Shown piece after piece: positions 1 through 9,545 of a DNA stretch of 39,392 bases. Numbering within the stretch: position 1 is the stretch's first letter; each line of letters begins with the position of its first letter. The notes beneath the pieces are model-generated. The model was not told the origin of the DNA, made no database searches, and was given only the letters and a program-made list of their open reading frames with translations. Position numbers and translations under genes: made by a program. The DNA comes from a bacterium (lineage in GTDB: Bacteria > Planctomycetota > UBA1135 > GCA-002686595). The stretch lies in assembly GCA_030426785.1 (NCBI GenBank), contig JAUHXY010000005.1, positions 1-39,392 on the forward strand. The letters run 5' to 3'.

Positions 1-1151
1 CGCCGGCCACGGGTTTGCCCTCGCGCACGACGCGACCGGTCAAGCTCGGTCCGGGCACCAACTCGATTTTGAGGCTCGCGCGCTTGCCCGCGTTGAGCTT
101 TTGGTTTTGCTTTTCCGGCTTGGCGATGGCACCGGGCTTGAACGCCATGACGGTCACGTGGCCCGGCGCGAGCCCACGGATGGTGTTTTGCAACCCGGGT
201 TGGACCTCGATCGGGTTGATGCGATACCAGGGGAAGGTGCGTTGCCCACGCATGCTGTTGATGCGCTGTCCGCCCGCAGGAAACAGATACACGAGGGCCG
301 GACCGCGCGTTCCCACGTTGCCGAGCACTTCCAGGTCCAAGATGGCTTCTTTTTCCAACTGGAAGACGAGCCGATCGGGGTCCACTTGCGCACCGCGCGC
401 CACGGGCAACTGCTCGCGGTACAAAGCAAAACCCTCCGCCTCCACCTCCACCAGGATCTGTCCTGCTGTGGTGCGGTAGACCTCGAAGCGGCCCTCTTCG
501 TTGGTGGTGGTGCGTTGGCCGTCGACGGACACCTGCGCGTCGGCGATGGGCTCGCCGCGCTCGTTCTGCACGCGGCCCGTCACGCGCGCCGAGGAGCGCG
601 GTCCGAAGGCGATGTTGAGCTCGGTGTTGCCGAATTGACCCAAACGCACTTCGCGCAACGACGAGTAGCCACGACCGGAGTCGGCGCGCACGATCGAAAG
701 ACCCGGGTACAGGTCGCTGGCCAAGAAGGTGCCGTCCGACGCGCAAGCCAGCTCGCGCCCCTTGTTTGCGCCCGCCTCAAAGATCACCCGGCCCACGATG
801 GGAGCCCCATGGTCGTCGTGCAGCCGACCCCGCAGGACCGCCTTTGCGCCTGCCCGCATTTCCTTGTCGGATGCATCGGGCTGACCCGGCTGGATGAGTA
901 CCAGATCGACCTCCAAGGGGTAGCGGGCGTCCACCGCGGGCCGCACCGGGGCTTCATCACGCAGCTTGGGGGCTTCCCGTAGGCCCTGCAGGTCGACGGT
1001 CTCCGGCTCGAACGCTTCGGGAACCTCGGGCGCCGCCGGAGCTTCGACCCCGGGGGTCGCGACATCATCCGGGGCGGTCGTGCGCTGGGAAAACCAGAGG
1101 TACAGGCCCCCGGCGAGGGCCAGGGGCAGGAGGAGGATCAGGGCTCGCATG
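1..1151 (-). CDS. Secreted/anchored protein with carboxypeptidase-regulatory-like repeats (3' end outside window)
   Basis: Reading the minus strand from the ATG at 1151 gives about 383 uninterrupted residues that run off the window edge. The ORF track omits it because no stop lies inside the window. The N-terminus (MRALILLLPLALAGGLYLWF) is a signal peptide or single membrane anchor, followed by a Pro/Glu/Ala-rich linker. At least three beta-sandwich units of the carboxypeptidase D regulatory-like type follow: one with GRLHDDHGAPIVG, one with GRVQNERGEPIADAQVSVDG and TTTNEEGRFEV, and one beginning GRVVREGKPVAG at the edge. Such repeats are common in large exported proteins of Planctomycetota and Bacteroidota and usually serve adhesion or as spacers. 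No catalytic domain is visible in this part. The start has no Shine-Dalgarno sequence. The exported-repeat assignment is firm; the function is unknown. Confidence 0.8.
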
Positions 1152-1541
1152 GACGATCAGGTAGGCAGGGGCCGGCCGAAGAGGGCCCCTCTTGGCCCGG
1201 GCGGAAGCGCACTCCGCGGGGCACGACAGCACGGCGGGGAACGGGAGGGAGATCCGCCGGGCGGGCAGGGCAATATAGTCCCTAAGGGTCCATACGTTTC
1301 GAAAAGCGGGAAACTTCCCAGCTTCCGGCGCTCTTGTCGGGTCTTCCTCGCACGAGGCAACCCTGGCCCCGGAATGGTCCTTGGGGAATCCATACGGGCA
1401 GCCGAAAAGGGTCGCTGCGTCCCACGTCCCCCGCTATCGTGGGCGCTCGTTTGTGCCGGCGGCTGCCATCCGGCCAGGGTGGCCCTTGCTCTCCAGCCCC
1501 GCTGCGACCCCTCCCCTTGGGAACACTGAAGGGATCCCCCT
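1152..1541. other. Divergent intergenic spacer
   Basis: This 390-base gap separates two divergent genes. ORFs here have shadow-like composition and no recognisable protein. An A/T-rich islet near 1270-1305 (with TATAGT on plus and TATATT on minus) stands out from the G+C-rich surroundings and is the likeliest promoter site, but I see no good -35 for either strand. I see no RNA gene or strong hairpin. Confidence 0.4.
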
Positions 1542-2564
1542 ATGCCTAGCTACGAAATCGTCGAACTCCTCGGAGACGGCATCTCCTCCGAGTTGTCCGC
1601 CAGCGTGCACTCGGTAGCCGAAGCCCTGCCTTTCGACCTGCGCTTCGTCCCGATGGACCTTTCGGACGAGAATCGCAAGAAACAAGGACCGGCCATCTAC
1701 GACGAGGTCGAAGCCCAGGTACGCCAGTTGGGCACGGCGCTCAAGTACCCCACCGCGACCACCGACGAAAGCCCGAACCGCGTACTGCGGACCCGCCTGG
1801 AGTTTTCCGTCATCCACCGGCCCGTGCAGACCATCCCGGGCATCGAGACCAACTTCACCCAGAGCATCGACATCGATGTGGTGCGCGTGGCGACCGGGGG
1901 CACCTACGAGGATCCGGGCATGCGCATCGGGCGGGACACCGCCGTCTCCGTGCGCGTCATCGAGCGCCACCCGACCGCGCACGCCGCACGCTTCGCTTTC
2001 GCTTTGGCCCAGCGGCGTGGCAAGGGGGTTTGCTCCACCAGCAAGTACACCATCCAAAAGGCCACCGACGGGCTCTTCGAGGAGACGGTGGGCTCGATCG
2101 CCAGCGAACACCCTGACATCCCCTACCGGCGCGAGCTGTTCGACGCGCTCTTGGCGGGCATCATCATGGCCCCCGAGCGTTATGGCGTGATCGTGTGTGC
2201 CAACGAGTACGGGGACTTCTTGTCGGACTCCGCCTGCGGGCTGATCGGCTCGGTGGGCCTGGGCGACAGCGCCTCCTTCGCCTTCAACGACGAGGGGGAA
2301 GTCACCATCGCCATGTTCGACCCGTCGGGCGGAACGGCCCCGGACATCGCGGGCAAGAACCTCGCCAACCCCACGGCAGCCCTGTTGGCCATGGGCAACA
2401 TGCTCAGCCATATCGGCGAAGACGCCTCGGGGCAAGCGCTGCGTCAAGCGGTGCTGACCGCGATCCAAGACGGCGCGCGCACGCGCGACATCGGTGGCGA
2501 CCTCAACACGACCGAGTTTACCGAAGAGGTGGTTCGGCGCGTGCAAGCGGCCATTCCCGCCTAG
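1542..2564 (+). CDS. Isocitrate/isopropylmalate dehydrogenase family, probably NAD-dependent isocitrate dehydrogenase
   Basis: This 340-residue cytoplasmic protein has the beta-decarboxylating dehydrogenase fold; the family oxidises and decarboxylates isocitrate, isopropylmalate or homoisocitrate. Landmarks in order are ELLGDGIS near the N-terminus, SPNRVLRTRLEFSVIHRPVQ (substrate arginines), STSKYTIQKATDG, the metal/substrate signature ANEYGDFLSDSACGLIGSVG, and the cofactor loop GTAPDIAGKNLANP. Asp-Ile in that loop is the NAD-type pair; NADP-type enzymes such as E. coli Icd have Lys-Tyr. The S-x-N before the first arginine matches isocitrate rather than isopropylmalate enzymes. The central SKYTIQKATDG segment is atypical, so the substrate is an inference. 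The start ATG is preceded by a weak GAAGGGA. The gene stands alone; its 3' neighbour is convergent, 7 bases away. Confidence 0.85.
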   Translation: MPSYEIVELLGDGISSELSASVHSVAEALPFDLRFVPMDLSDENRKKQGPAIYDEVEAQVRQLGTALKYPTATTDESPNRVLRTRLEFSVIHRPVQTIPGIETNFTQSIDIDVVRVATGGTYEDPGMRIGRDTAVSVRVIERHPTAHAARFAFALAQRRGKGVCSTSKYTIQKATDGLFEETVGSIASEHPDIPYRRELFDALLAGIIMAPERYGVIVCANEYGDFLSDSACGLIGSVGLGDSASFAFNDEGEVTIAMFDPSGGTAPDIAGKNLANPTAALLAMGNMLSHIGEDASGQALRQAVLTAIQDGARTRDIGGDLNTTEFTEEVVRRVQAAIPA

Positions 2565-2571
2565 GCGGCGC

Positions 2572-3375
2572 TCAGGCGCTGTCCGACCAGCGCAACCGGC
2601 GGGTCAGGAAGTCCTGGATGAACTGATCCAGGACGACGTTGTCCTTCTCGGCCTCGCCGGGCAGGAACACCATGCCGATGTAGTCTTTGCTGCCGTGGTT
2701 TTCCTTGCGGGCCACCTCGAGTCGCCCTTGGACCATCGCGTTGGTCTCGGGGGACTTCAAGCGGAACTTCAAGGTGTCCCCGACTTCGAGGCGTACGGCT
2801 TGCACGTGATCGACCCACGCGCCGATGCCAAGCTCGGAGAGATCGTGCACGCTGGCTTGTAGACGCATCGCTTTGCGGCTGAGGCGCAAGCTGAGGTGAC
2901 TCGACCCCACACGCACTCGGTCGGTTTCGCGGCGGTTGAAGTACTTGCCGAGCTGGTCGTCCAGCTGGCTGTAGAGATCCCCCGAGTTGATGAACTCGAT
3001 GCCCACTTTGACGTAAAAGCGGGCGGTGGTTTCGATCGAACGCACCATGCAGGGCGAGGTCACGCTCCAACCCTCTTTGGAGTGCTCGATGCGTGCCGCG
3101 ATGACCTGATCCATGTGAAGGTACGGCACCGCATCGCGGGAGACGCGCACGTTCGCACCTTGGATGCAAAGATCGTCGAGGCGCCCTTCGAGGGCCCGAT
3201 CGAGCGTGGAGTCCAAGTTGAGCAGCACGACGCCATCGAGCTGGCCGACCATGGCCCCATTTTGGATGGGCTCGAGCGACACCTTGAACTCGTCGCGGTT
3301 CTTGGGAGCGCGGCGCAGTACGCGTCGACGATCCTTATCGGATTCCGTCGTCTCGGCTTTCTTCCGGAAAAACAA
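2572..3375 (-). CDS. PilZ-domain protein, probably tandem PilZ
   Basis: A 267-residue soluble protein, probably a c-di-GMP receptor. The C-terminal PilZ domain carries both classic signatures: RRETDR (RxxxR, about residues 148-153) and DLSELGIG (D/NxSxxG, about 178-185). The N-terminal half looks like a second, degenerate PilZ unit. It has RRRVLRR at 16-22, but DDLCIQG has Cys where the signature has Ser, so only the second domain is likely to bind ligand. The ORF track starts at a TTG at 3480. I prefer the TTG at 3375 because an AGGAG lies 8 nt upstream and the extra 35 residues (Gly/Pro/Arg-rich) look non-coding. The adjacent divergent flippase and glycosyltransferase suggest control of a surface polysaccharide, but that link is inferred from position only. 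Confidence 0.8.
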   Translation of the reverse strand: MFFRKKAETTESDKDRRRVLRRAPKNRDEFKVSLEPIQNGAMVGQLDGVVLLNLDSTLDRALEGRLDDLCIQGANVRVSRDAVPYLHMDQVIAARIEHSKEGWSVTSPCMVRSIETTARFYVKVGIEFINSGDLYSQLDDQLGKYFNRRETDRVRVGSSHLSLRLSRKAMRLQASVHDLSELGIGAWVDHVQAVRLEVGDTLKFRLKSPETNAMVQGRLEVARKENHGSKDYIGMVFLPGEAEKDNVVLDQFIQDFLTRRLRWSDSA

Positions 3376-3383
3376 GGGGTGAG

Positions 3384-3388
3384 CTCCT
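3384..3388 (-). promoter_or_regulatory. Shine-Dalgarno AGGAG that decides a TTG start
   Basis: On the minus strand AGGAG lies 8 nt before the TTG at 3375. It is one of the few perfect ribosome binding sites in the window and argues for a 267-residue PilZ protein rather than the 302-residue ORF. Confidence 0.6.
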
Positions 3389-3646
3389 GGTCGAATCTGC
3401 CCGCCTGTCGACCCGCCGGCTTGTGGGTGCCGGCCCCGAGTCCACAGGAGGGAGGGGACTGAACCCTTCGTCTTCCCCAAGAGGCCATCCTTAGAAAAAA
3501 GCCGTTCTCGGAGCAGGTCCTGATCGCGAAACGTGAGGGCTTGGAAATTCTTTCCGCCTCCGATCGTTCCAAGGTTGGCTCCCCGGTTTCTCGTCGTTTG
3601 GTGGGTTGTCTACCAAGCCCCAAAACGGGCACCATGGCGCGCCCTT

Positions 3647-5083
3647 ATGGATCCGCTCCCGTCCACTGATTCGCCCACCGCCATCGACGGTCGCAAGGCT
3701 TCCCAACGTTGGCTGGCCAGCACCGGTTGGCTCGTCGCGGGGCGTGCCATCGGCTCGTTGTGCACCTTCGGGATCCTATTTCAACTCGCTCGATCGCTCT
3801 CCCTGCCCGCCTTCGGTCGCATCACCTTCTATATGGCGTTGTTCGCGGTGCTGGGCAACCTGGTCGACCTCGGGACCGGGCAAACCCTGATCCAACGCAG
3901 CACGCGCGAGCCGGCTTCGCTGGGACCGCTCTTGCGTACCGCGACCCGGGTGCGGTTTGGCATGGCGGCTCTGTGCGCGGCGGTCATGATCCTGTGGGCC
4001 TGGTGGGCGGGCGAAGCCGAACTCGGCTGGCTAGCAGCTTCCGCCGCCACCCTGTTCGCCTCGGTGTGGGAACTGAGCAACACCCCAGCGCGCAACGCGA
4101 TGCGTTTGCGTACCCCGGTCCTGGTACGCGCCGGGGGCTCGTTGCTCTCCCTCGCAGCGGTCACCTGGTTGCTGCGCACCGGAGAACACCGTGTCGGACC
4201 CCTTCTATTCGCCTTGTTGGCCGGGGCCGCGTTGGCGAACTGGGGCCAGCACATGGTGTTGCGGCCGCAGTTGCCTCCCAAAGCCCGCCAAGCCGCGCCC
4301 TTTCGCCCGTACTGGAGTCTGACTTGGCCCCTGGGGATCGGAGCCTTGTGCAGTCACCTCGCATTTTGGATCGACAACGCGCTGATCCGTGGCTGGTTCG
4401 GAGATGAGGTTCTGGGGCTGTACAACCTGCCGGTGCGGCTGTTTTCCTTTTCGATCCTGGTGGCCGTGCTCGCCCCCAGCGCGGGCCTCGGCCTGAGCCG
4501 CGGTATTGGTCGTGAGCAGCCCAAAGGCGACGGGGACACCCGTTCGGCTCGATATCTCGGCCAGGCCGTGCGCCAGGGCCGCTTGGGCCCGGTCATCAGC
4601 CGGATGGCACCGCCGTTGTTTGCGGTGGGCATCTTCGGCGGCACCCTCCTATGGGTGTGGGCCCCCGACGTCTTGCCGTGGTTTGGACCCGCTTTCGCCG
4701 ATTCCTTGACCGTGATGCGCATCTTGGTGTTCGCCTTGGTAGCCGTGCACGCGGGAGCGTTTTGGACGATGGCTTTGGTCGCGGCTGGCCAAACGCAGCC
4801 GTTGCTGCGCTGGACAGCGAGTGGGCTCGCGCTGAACTTTATCGGGAACCTGCTGGTATTGCCGATTTGGGGGATCGAAGCGGCCGCGGTGACCACGGTC
4901 GCGACGGAGATTTGGATTCGCGGAGGCACCCTGCGGTACCTCATGCTAACCGGAGTCCAACCGTTTTCCGCCTGGGGGGCGCGCACAGCGGTTATCCTTT
5001 CGGGAGCCCTCGTGGCGGGTTGGGTTTGCGCCCATGCCTTGCTGCCCGCCCTGCGTTGGCTGATGGAAGTCACCGCCGGATGA
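3647..5083 (+). CDS. Oligosaccharide flippase (Wzx/polysaccharide biosynthesis family)
   Basis: A 478-residue integral membrane protein of about 12-14 hydrophobic helices, the size and hydropathy of MOP-superfamily flippases that move lipid-linked glycans across the inner membrane. The first helices read [20 protein letters not shown], with the '[23 protein letters not shown]' region typical of the family (small/aromatic helix 2, then [11 protein letters not shown]). A central [22 protein letters not shown] stretch matches the 'D..ll...lg...vG.Y..a' motif that begins the second half. I chose the ATG at 3647; the upstream 38 residues of the longest ORF are not membrane-like and lie in the intergenic space. 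No Shine-Dalgarno sequence is evident. It is followed 70 bases later by a same-strand glycosyltransferase, so the pair likely forms one transcription unit for surface glycan export. Substrate unknown. Confidence 0.8.
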   Translation: MDPLPSTDSPTAIDGRKASQRWLASTGWLVAGRAIGSLCTFGILFQLARSLSLPAFGRITFYMALFAVLGNLVDLGTGQTLIQRSTREPASLGPLLRTATRVRFGMAALCAAVMILWAWWAGEAELGWLAASAATLFASVWELSNTPARNAMRLRTPVLVRAGGSLLSLAAVTWLLRTGEHRVGPLLFALLAGAALANWGQHMVLRPQLPPKARQAAPFRPYWSLTWPLGIGALCSHLAFWIDNALIRGWFGDEVLGLYNLPVRLFSFSILVAVLAPSAGLGLSRGIGREQPKGDGDTRSARYLGQAVRQGRLGPVISRMAPPLFAVGIFGGTLLWVWAPDVLPWFGPAFADSLTVMRILVFALVAVHAGAFWTMALVAAGQTQPLLRWTASGLALNFIGNLLVLPIWGIEAAAVTTVATEIWIRGGTLRYLMLTGVQPFSAWGARTAVILSGALVAGWVCAHALLPALRWLMEVTAG

Positions 5084-5153
5084 ACCCAACCCAAGGACTT
5101 TCCCCCGCCATGCTCCCGGTTCCGCCCGCCCCGCGAGGTGCCTCGATTCTCGC

Positions 5154-6308
5154 ATGACGTTAGCCCTCGATTATCGGCCCGCGATGGTGAATCGCGAAGG
5201 CATCGGCCGTTACGTGCGCGAACTGGTGCGCGGCATGGTCTTTGCGCGCAAAGATCCGCCCATCAAGCTGTTCGCCGGCACCTTGCGCCCGTCCGCCTAC
5301 ACTCGCGATCAATTGGGTTTGCAAGGTTCGGCCACGCAAATCTACCGTCCACGTGTTCCCACGCGTCTCTTCCGCCGCTGGTTGCGCTTTCGCGGTATGG
5401 GCATCGATGAATGGCTCGGCGGTGCATGCGTCTATCACCAAACCCAGTGGAGTCCGCTCGAAGTGCGCAAGGCCGCCGAAGTGAGCACCATCTTCGACTG
5501 CATCTACTCCTTGGACGCTCAGGGCGGCCCCATGCCCGGCTTTCTGCCCCCCGCAGCCGCCCAACGCATGTTGGAGCAAGCTCAAGCCCTAGCCGACCGC
5601 AGTGCCCGCATCCTGGTTCCCAGTGAGTTTGTCGCACGGGAAGTCGAAACCTGCCTGGGCGCCGACCCGGCCAAGGTGCGCGTCATCCCCTTGGGTTGCG
5701 ACCACTTGCCCCCACCCAGCAAGCCTCCGGAGTACCTGCCCCACGGAGTGCCCTTCCTGATCACCGCCGCGCGCATCGACCGGCGCAAAAACCATGTGTT
5801 GGCCTTACGCGTGTTCGAGCGACTGGTGGCCTTGGGTTATCCCCATTCGTGGGTCGTGGTCGGACCGTTGGGTTACGGCTACGAGGATTTCGTGCACGCG
5901 TTGCGGCACTCGCCTGCGCGGCATCGGGTGCGCATGCTGCGCAGCGTGGAAGACGGCGATTTGGCCAGTTTGCTGGCCGCAGCGGACCTTCTGTTGTGGC
6001 CTTCTCGGCAGGAGGGATTTGGTTTGCCACCCCTGGAGGCGATGGCGAACGGTACTCCGGTCGTGACCAGCCGCAACTCCTCGCTCACCGAGATCTGCGG
6101 CTCGGCGGCCCTGTTGGTGGATACCGACGATGAGTCCGGCTTCGTTGAGGCCTGCCGCAAGCTCATCGAAGACCCCGAGTTTTCGCGCCGGCAAGTCGAG
6201 GAGGGCTACGAACACGCGACTCGCTTCACCTGGCGTGAAACCGCACGGCGCACGCTGGCCGTTTATCAGGAGCTCGAACAAGAGCTGGAAACCGGTCCAA
6301 AGACCTAA
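5154..6308 (+). CDS. Glycosyltransferase family 4 (GT-B fold)
   Basis: A 384-residue soluble or peripheral retaining glycosyltransferase. The N-terminal half starts MTLALDYRPAMVNREGIGRY, a Gly-rich acceptor-domain loop. The C-terminal nucleotide-sugar domain has ITAARIDRRKNHVLALRVF, VVVGPLGYG, and the GT4 E-x7-E motif in EGFGLPPLEAMANGTPVV. There is no signal or transmembrane helix. It follows the flippase by 70 bases on the same strand and probably adds a sugar to the lipid-linked glycan that the flippase exports. Donor and acceptor cannot be read from the sequence. The 3' neighbour is convergent. Confidence 0.87.
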   Translation: MTLALDYRPAMVNREGIGRYVRELVRGMVFARKDPPIKLFAGTLRPSAYTRDQLGLQGSATQIYRPRVPTRLFRRWLRFRGMGIDEWLGGACVYHQTQWSPLEVRKAAEVSTIFDCIYSLDAQGGPMPGFLPPAAAQRMLEQAQALADRSARILVPSEFVAREVETCLGADPAKVRVIPLGCDHLPPPSKPPEYLPHGVPFLITAARIDRRKNHVLALRVFERLVALGYPHSWVVVGPLGYGYEDFVHALRHSPARHRVRMLRSVEDGDLASLLAAADLLLWPSRQEGFGLPPLEAMANGTPVVTSRNSSLTEICGSAALLVDTDDESGFVEACRKLIEDPEFSRRQVEEGYEHATRFTWRETARRTLAVYQELEQELETGPKT

Positions 6309-6427
6309 GCCCGGGCCCTCCAGCCCCCGCGAATCCCAGCGCGGACAGGACGGAGTGCTAGCAGTCGCGCCCGCGGCGCAACGCACCCAAACCCGATCCC
6401 AGCCAGATGCATGGCTTGGGCAAAGCC

Positions 6428-7375
6428 TTAAGGGAATTGCCACCGCTGCGTGCGCCCATCCACCCAAAGCGTGCCGGCGGTCCGCACACGCAGCCGCCCC
6501 CACACGGTTTGGCCGACCAGCGCCAGGCTCGCTCCCGCATGCCAACCCGCAAGGCTCGGACGGTTCGCCGAGATCTCGGGCGCCGCGATCGGAAGCAGCC
6601 CGCTTTCCCAGCCCCAACCGTTGGCCAAGGGTGGCGCGTTGGGATCGATCGGCCCCCATGCCCACAACGCTTGGGCACCCTCACCCTTGGAGAGGGATTG
6701 CCAGCGAGGGCCAGCCACGTCGCAACGCAGGGCGGCGCGCACGCCTTCGTGCTCGAACAAGAGGCGCGCTCCCGCTCCTCCGGAAGACCCGAACGGAACC
6801 AATTGGAACCCGGCGAGACGCGCTTCGGCACCGGGCCCGGCGGGGCGCAACCAAAATACGAGCGAGCCGTCCTGCACCATCACGCGAAACGCCACCGACT
6901 CGGGCTCGTGCCCCATCGCGTCCAGCGTGAGGCATGCAACCAGCCCTTGCGCCCCTTCCACGCCGATGCTCGTGTCTTGCGCTTGGCAGTGCGGCTTGCC
7001 ATACACCAACAACAGGTAGGTACCCGCTGGCAAGTCGTGCAGGACCACGCGCAGGTCCTCCCCATCCGCGTGCACTCCATCCCGCAGCAGCGCACCCAAC
7101 CGTTCGCCATCGCGGCACTGGACCCAACTGGACGCCCCTTCGATCGATAAGCTCACGGCGGTCACCTGTCCCGCCAGATCGCGCAGGGACCACCGGGCTT
7201 GCCGGGTGTAGCCCACCCCGTTCCAGTAGCCGGGCTGGTGCGCTTCCCCGCCCACCTCGGGAGCGGTCCGATCGGCTTCGCCGATATCGACGTTGAAGCC
7301 GAGCGCCTCTTGGGGAGCCTGCGTTGGGCTCGCGAAGCTCGCTGCCCAAAGGCCCAGGATGGTCGTCCAGCTCAT
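6428..7375 (-). CDS. Secreted protein of unknown function
   Basis: A 315-residue protein that I do not recognise. I chose the ATG at 7375 rather than the longer ORF start at 7435, because it begins with a clean signal peptide (MSWTTILGLWAASFASPTQA) and is preceded by GGAAG six to seven bases upstream. The mature part opens GFNVDIGEADRTAPEVGG, followed by YWNGVGYTRQARWSLRDL, and is rich in beta-strand-like segments ending in tryptophans and 'LLVYGKPH'. It resembles the beta-sandwich extracytoplasmic domains seen in planctomycete exported proteins, but I see no catalytic motif. It lies 115 bases downstream of the molybdopterin oxidoreductase on the same strand and could be cotranscribed. Export is well supported; function is unknown. 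Confidence 0.7.
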   Translation of the reverse strand: MSWTTILGLWAASFASPTQAPQEALGFNVDIGEADRTAPEVGGEAHQPGYWNGVGYTRQARWSLRDLAGQVTAVSLSIEGASSWVQCRDGERLGALLRDGVHADGEDLRVVLHDLPAGTYLLLVYGKPHCQAQDTSIGVEGAQGLVACLTLDAMGHEPESVAFRVMVQDGSLVFWLRPAGPGAEARLAGFQLVPFGSSGGAGARLLFEHEGVRAALRCDVAGPRWQSLSKGEGAQALWAWGPIDPNAPPLANGWGWESGLLPIAAPEISANRPSLAGWHAGASLALVGQTVWGRLRVRTAGTLWVDGRTQRWQFP

Positions 7376-7490
7376 CGTCTTCCGTTCGCGCTTGTCGAGG
7401 ATCCGCTCGTGGGTGCCGTCGTCCCCACGGACCACGCACCGCTGCGGCGGATCGGCAAGCTACCAAACGCGCAAGCCGGCGCGGACGTCC

Positions 7491-9539
7491 TTAGGCCGTT
7501 TGCGGCGAATCGGGACGGCCCGGCAGGGCCTCGACCGAAACGCGGGTGCTGTAGATGCAGGAGCCGCCCCCCAGGTCGCTGCGTTCGCTCGAAACGAGCG
7601 TATTGACATTGCCGACCGAGGCGGCCTCGCTCTCGTTCCAGAAGCCGCTGACACCCAAGGCGTCCGGAGGAAAGCTCGCATCGAGGGTGGCCGGCAAGTG
7701 GACCGATCCCACGTCGTTGTACACCCGCAGCCAAGTGCCCTCATGGGCGCCGAGTCGCTCGGCCAAGTCGGGGTGCAGGTGCACCTGCGGGGATCCCAAG
7801 CGAGCGAGGTGCCGCTTGCTATGCAGGTAGGTGGAGTTGTGCGTCGCTTTGGAGGGAGTGGGCCAAAACCAGAATTCGTGATCGCCCCCACAGCCGTCGT
7901 CGGCCACGTACTCGGCCATGGCCCCCGCGCCGGTGGCCTCCAGTTCGGGCGAGTGCAACTCGATGCGGCCGCTGCGCGTTCCCCAGTCGGGGCTGGCCTT
8001 CCCGTTCTCCCTCGGCGGCTGCGGCGCGGGGGCGAGTTTGACCGGTTGATGGGCCAACAGTCGCTCCCATTCGGATTCGGTGAAGCGCGCGCGATTGCGC
8101 TCCAAAACCCGCAGGCACCAATCCTCGTGCGAGCCCGCCCAAACGGATTCGGGCAGCTCCAACCGCTGCGCGATCGCAGCAAAGGCATCCAGATTGCTGC
8201 GACAAGATCCTCGCGGCTCGAGGGCTTGCGGTACGTAGTGCAACCAGCGGTGCCCGTAGCTGCGCAACAGGTCGGCTTGATCCAAGAAGGTCGTGGCTGG
8301 CAACACCACGTCGGCGAGTTGGGCTGTAGCCGTCCAAAACAGCTCGTGCACCACCAGGAAGTGATCCGCGCGAGCCAAGCCGGCCCGCACCAACCGAGTA
8401 TTCGGAACGGTCACAGCGGGGTTGTGGCCCCACACGAGGGAAGCCCGAAAGCGCCCGCTTTCGAGTTCTGCGCCGAGGTTGACCAAAGAGATGGGCGGCT
8501 GATCGCACCCGGGCGGACGCAACGCCACCCCATCGAGCTCGCTCAAGTCCAGATCGAAGTGGTCGCCACTCTCCCAGTGCACCCGATCGGCGATGCCGAG
8601 CACGGCGGCGTAAGAACCGAGGGCACGCATGCTCATGCCACCGACCTTGCGCCGGCAAAAACCGATGCCGAGCTTCAAGAGCGGCGCTTGTGCCTCGTGA
8701 AACCATTGCGCCACGCGCTCGAAGTCCGCCCGGTCGAGGCCGGTGACCGCGCACACCTCCTCGATCCCATAGCGTCCCCGCAGGTGCGCGCGGAATTCTG
8801 CGGCGCCTTGCGCGTTCTGTCGAAGAAACTCCAGATCGGCGCGACGGCTCTCGAAAGCGAGCTGTGCCCAGCCCAAAGCCAAGGCCGCGTCGGTTCCCGG
8901 CCGCAGCACGAGCCCTTCGCCCCCGTGCTTCTCCAACCACTCGATGGTATCGCTGCGATAGATGTCGATGGCCGCCACCCGCGCGCCGTTTTGCAAGGCG
9001 CGTTTGAGCTTGGGCAACAGGTGCGACATGGTGCGCGCCGCGTCGCACCCCCACAACAGGATGGCATCGCAGGACTCGAGCTGTTCCAGATCGAAGCCCG
9101 TAGCCCGCCCGAGAACCGCCTGAAAACCCGCCTCCGCGGTCGCATCGCAGATCGTCCCGTCGTTGCGCGTAGCCCCTAGCGCATTCAGGATGCGGCCGGG
9201 GAAGCGTCGGCCGAGCACGCCCATGTTACCGGCGTACTCCAGACTGAGGATCTCGGGACCTGAGAGTGGGGCCAGCTGCTCTGCGATGCGATCCAGCGCC
9301 GCATCCCAAGTCGTCGGCTGCATGCGACCGCGCCGATCGCGCATCCAAGGCTCGGTGATGCGCTCTTCGGAGGTGACGATCTCGCCGTACCAAGAGGTCT
9401 TGGCGCACAAAACCCCTTGCGACCAACCGTGTTCGCGATGGCCGCGCAAGCGCACGAACTGGCCGGCGGCATCGGTCTGCACCTCCAAGCCGCAAGCGTC
9501 GGGGCAGTCGAGAAAACAAGCGCTCGGGGTCCACTCCAT
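7491..9539 (-). CDS. Molybdopterin oxidoreductase, YoaE/YyaE-type (DMSO reductase superfamily)
   Basis: A 682-residue cytoplasmic molybdopterin-dependent enzyme. Its N-terminal [4Fe-4S] site is CFLDCPDAC plus GVLCAK, giving Cys8, Cys12, Cys16 and Cys45 (C-x3-C-x3-C-x28-C). Next come the Mo-bis-MGD pyrophosphate-binding regions (NDGTICDATAEAG, ILLWGCDAARTMSHL, VVLPATTFLDQ). The C-terminal molydopterin-dinucleotide domain begins at WFWPTPSKATHNSTYLHS and ends RSDLGGGSCIYSTRV. There is no Tat signal. The ORF track begins seven residues earlier; I prefer the ATG at 9539 because a TATCCT box ends exactly six bases before it. No electron-transfer subunit, chaperone or cofactor gene is nearby, so the electron partner and substrate are unknown. 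Fold assignment is firm; calling it formate dehydrogenase would be unsupported. Confidence 0.85.
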   Translation of the reverse strand: MEWTPSACFLDCPDACGLEVQTDAAGQFVRLRGHREHGWSQGVLCAKTSWYGEIVTSEERITEPWMRDRRGRMQPTTWDAALDRIAEQLAPLSGPEILSLEYAGNMGVLGRRFPGRILNALGATRNDGTICDATAEAGFQAVLGRATGFDLEQLESCDAILLWGCDAARTMSHLLPKLKRALQNGARVAAIDIYRSDTIEWLEKHGGEGLVLRPGTDAALALGWAQLAFESRRADLEFLRQNAQGAAEFRAHLRGRYGIEEVCAVTGLDRADFERVAQWFHEAQAPLLKLGIGFCRRKVGGMSMRALGSYAAVLGIADRVHWESGDHFDLDLSELDGVALRPPGCDQPPISLVNLGAELESGRFRASLVWGHNPAVTVPNTRLVRAGLARADHFLVVHELFWTATAQLADVVLPATTFLDQADLLRSYGHRWLHYVPQALEPRGSCRSNLDAFAAIAQRLELPESVWAGSHEDWCLRVLERNRARFTESEWERLLAHQPVKLAPAPQPPRENGKASPDWGTRSGRIELHSPELEATGAGAMAEYVADDGCGGDHEFWFWPTPSKATHNSTYLHSKRHLARLGSPQVHLHPDLAERLGAHEGTWLRVYNDVGSVHLPATLDASFPPDALGVSGFWNESEAASVGNVNTLVSSERSDLGGGSCIYSTRVSVEALPGRPDSPQTA

Positions 9540-9545
9540 GGCATC

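Noticed and set aside
1434-2546. 370-aa minus-strand ORF
   Set aside because: Antisense to the clear isocitrate-dehydrogenase family gene; its Asp/His/Gly/Arg/Val-rich composition is typical of mirror frames in G+C-rich DNA.
7293-9179. 628-aa plus-strand ORF
   Set aside because: Antisense of the molybdopterin oxidoreductase; no domain recognisable.
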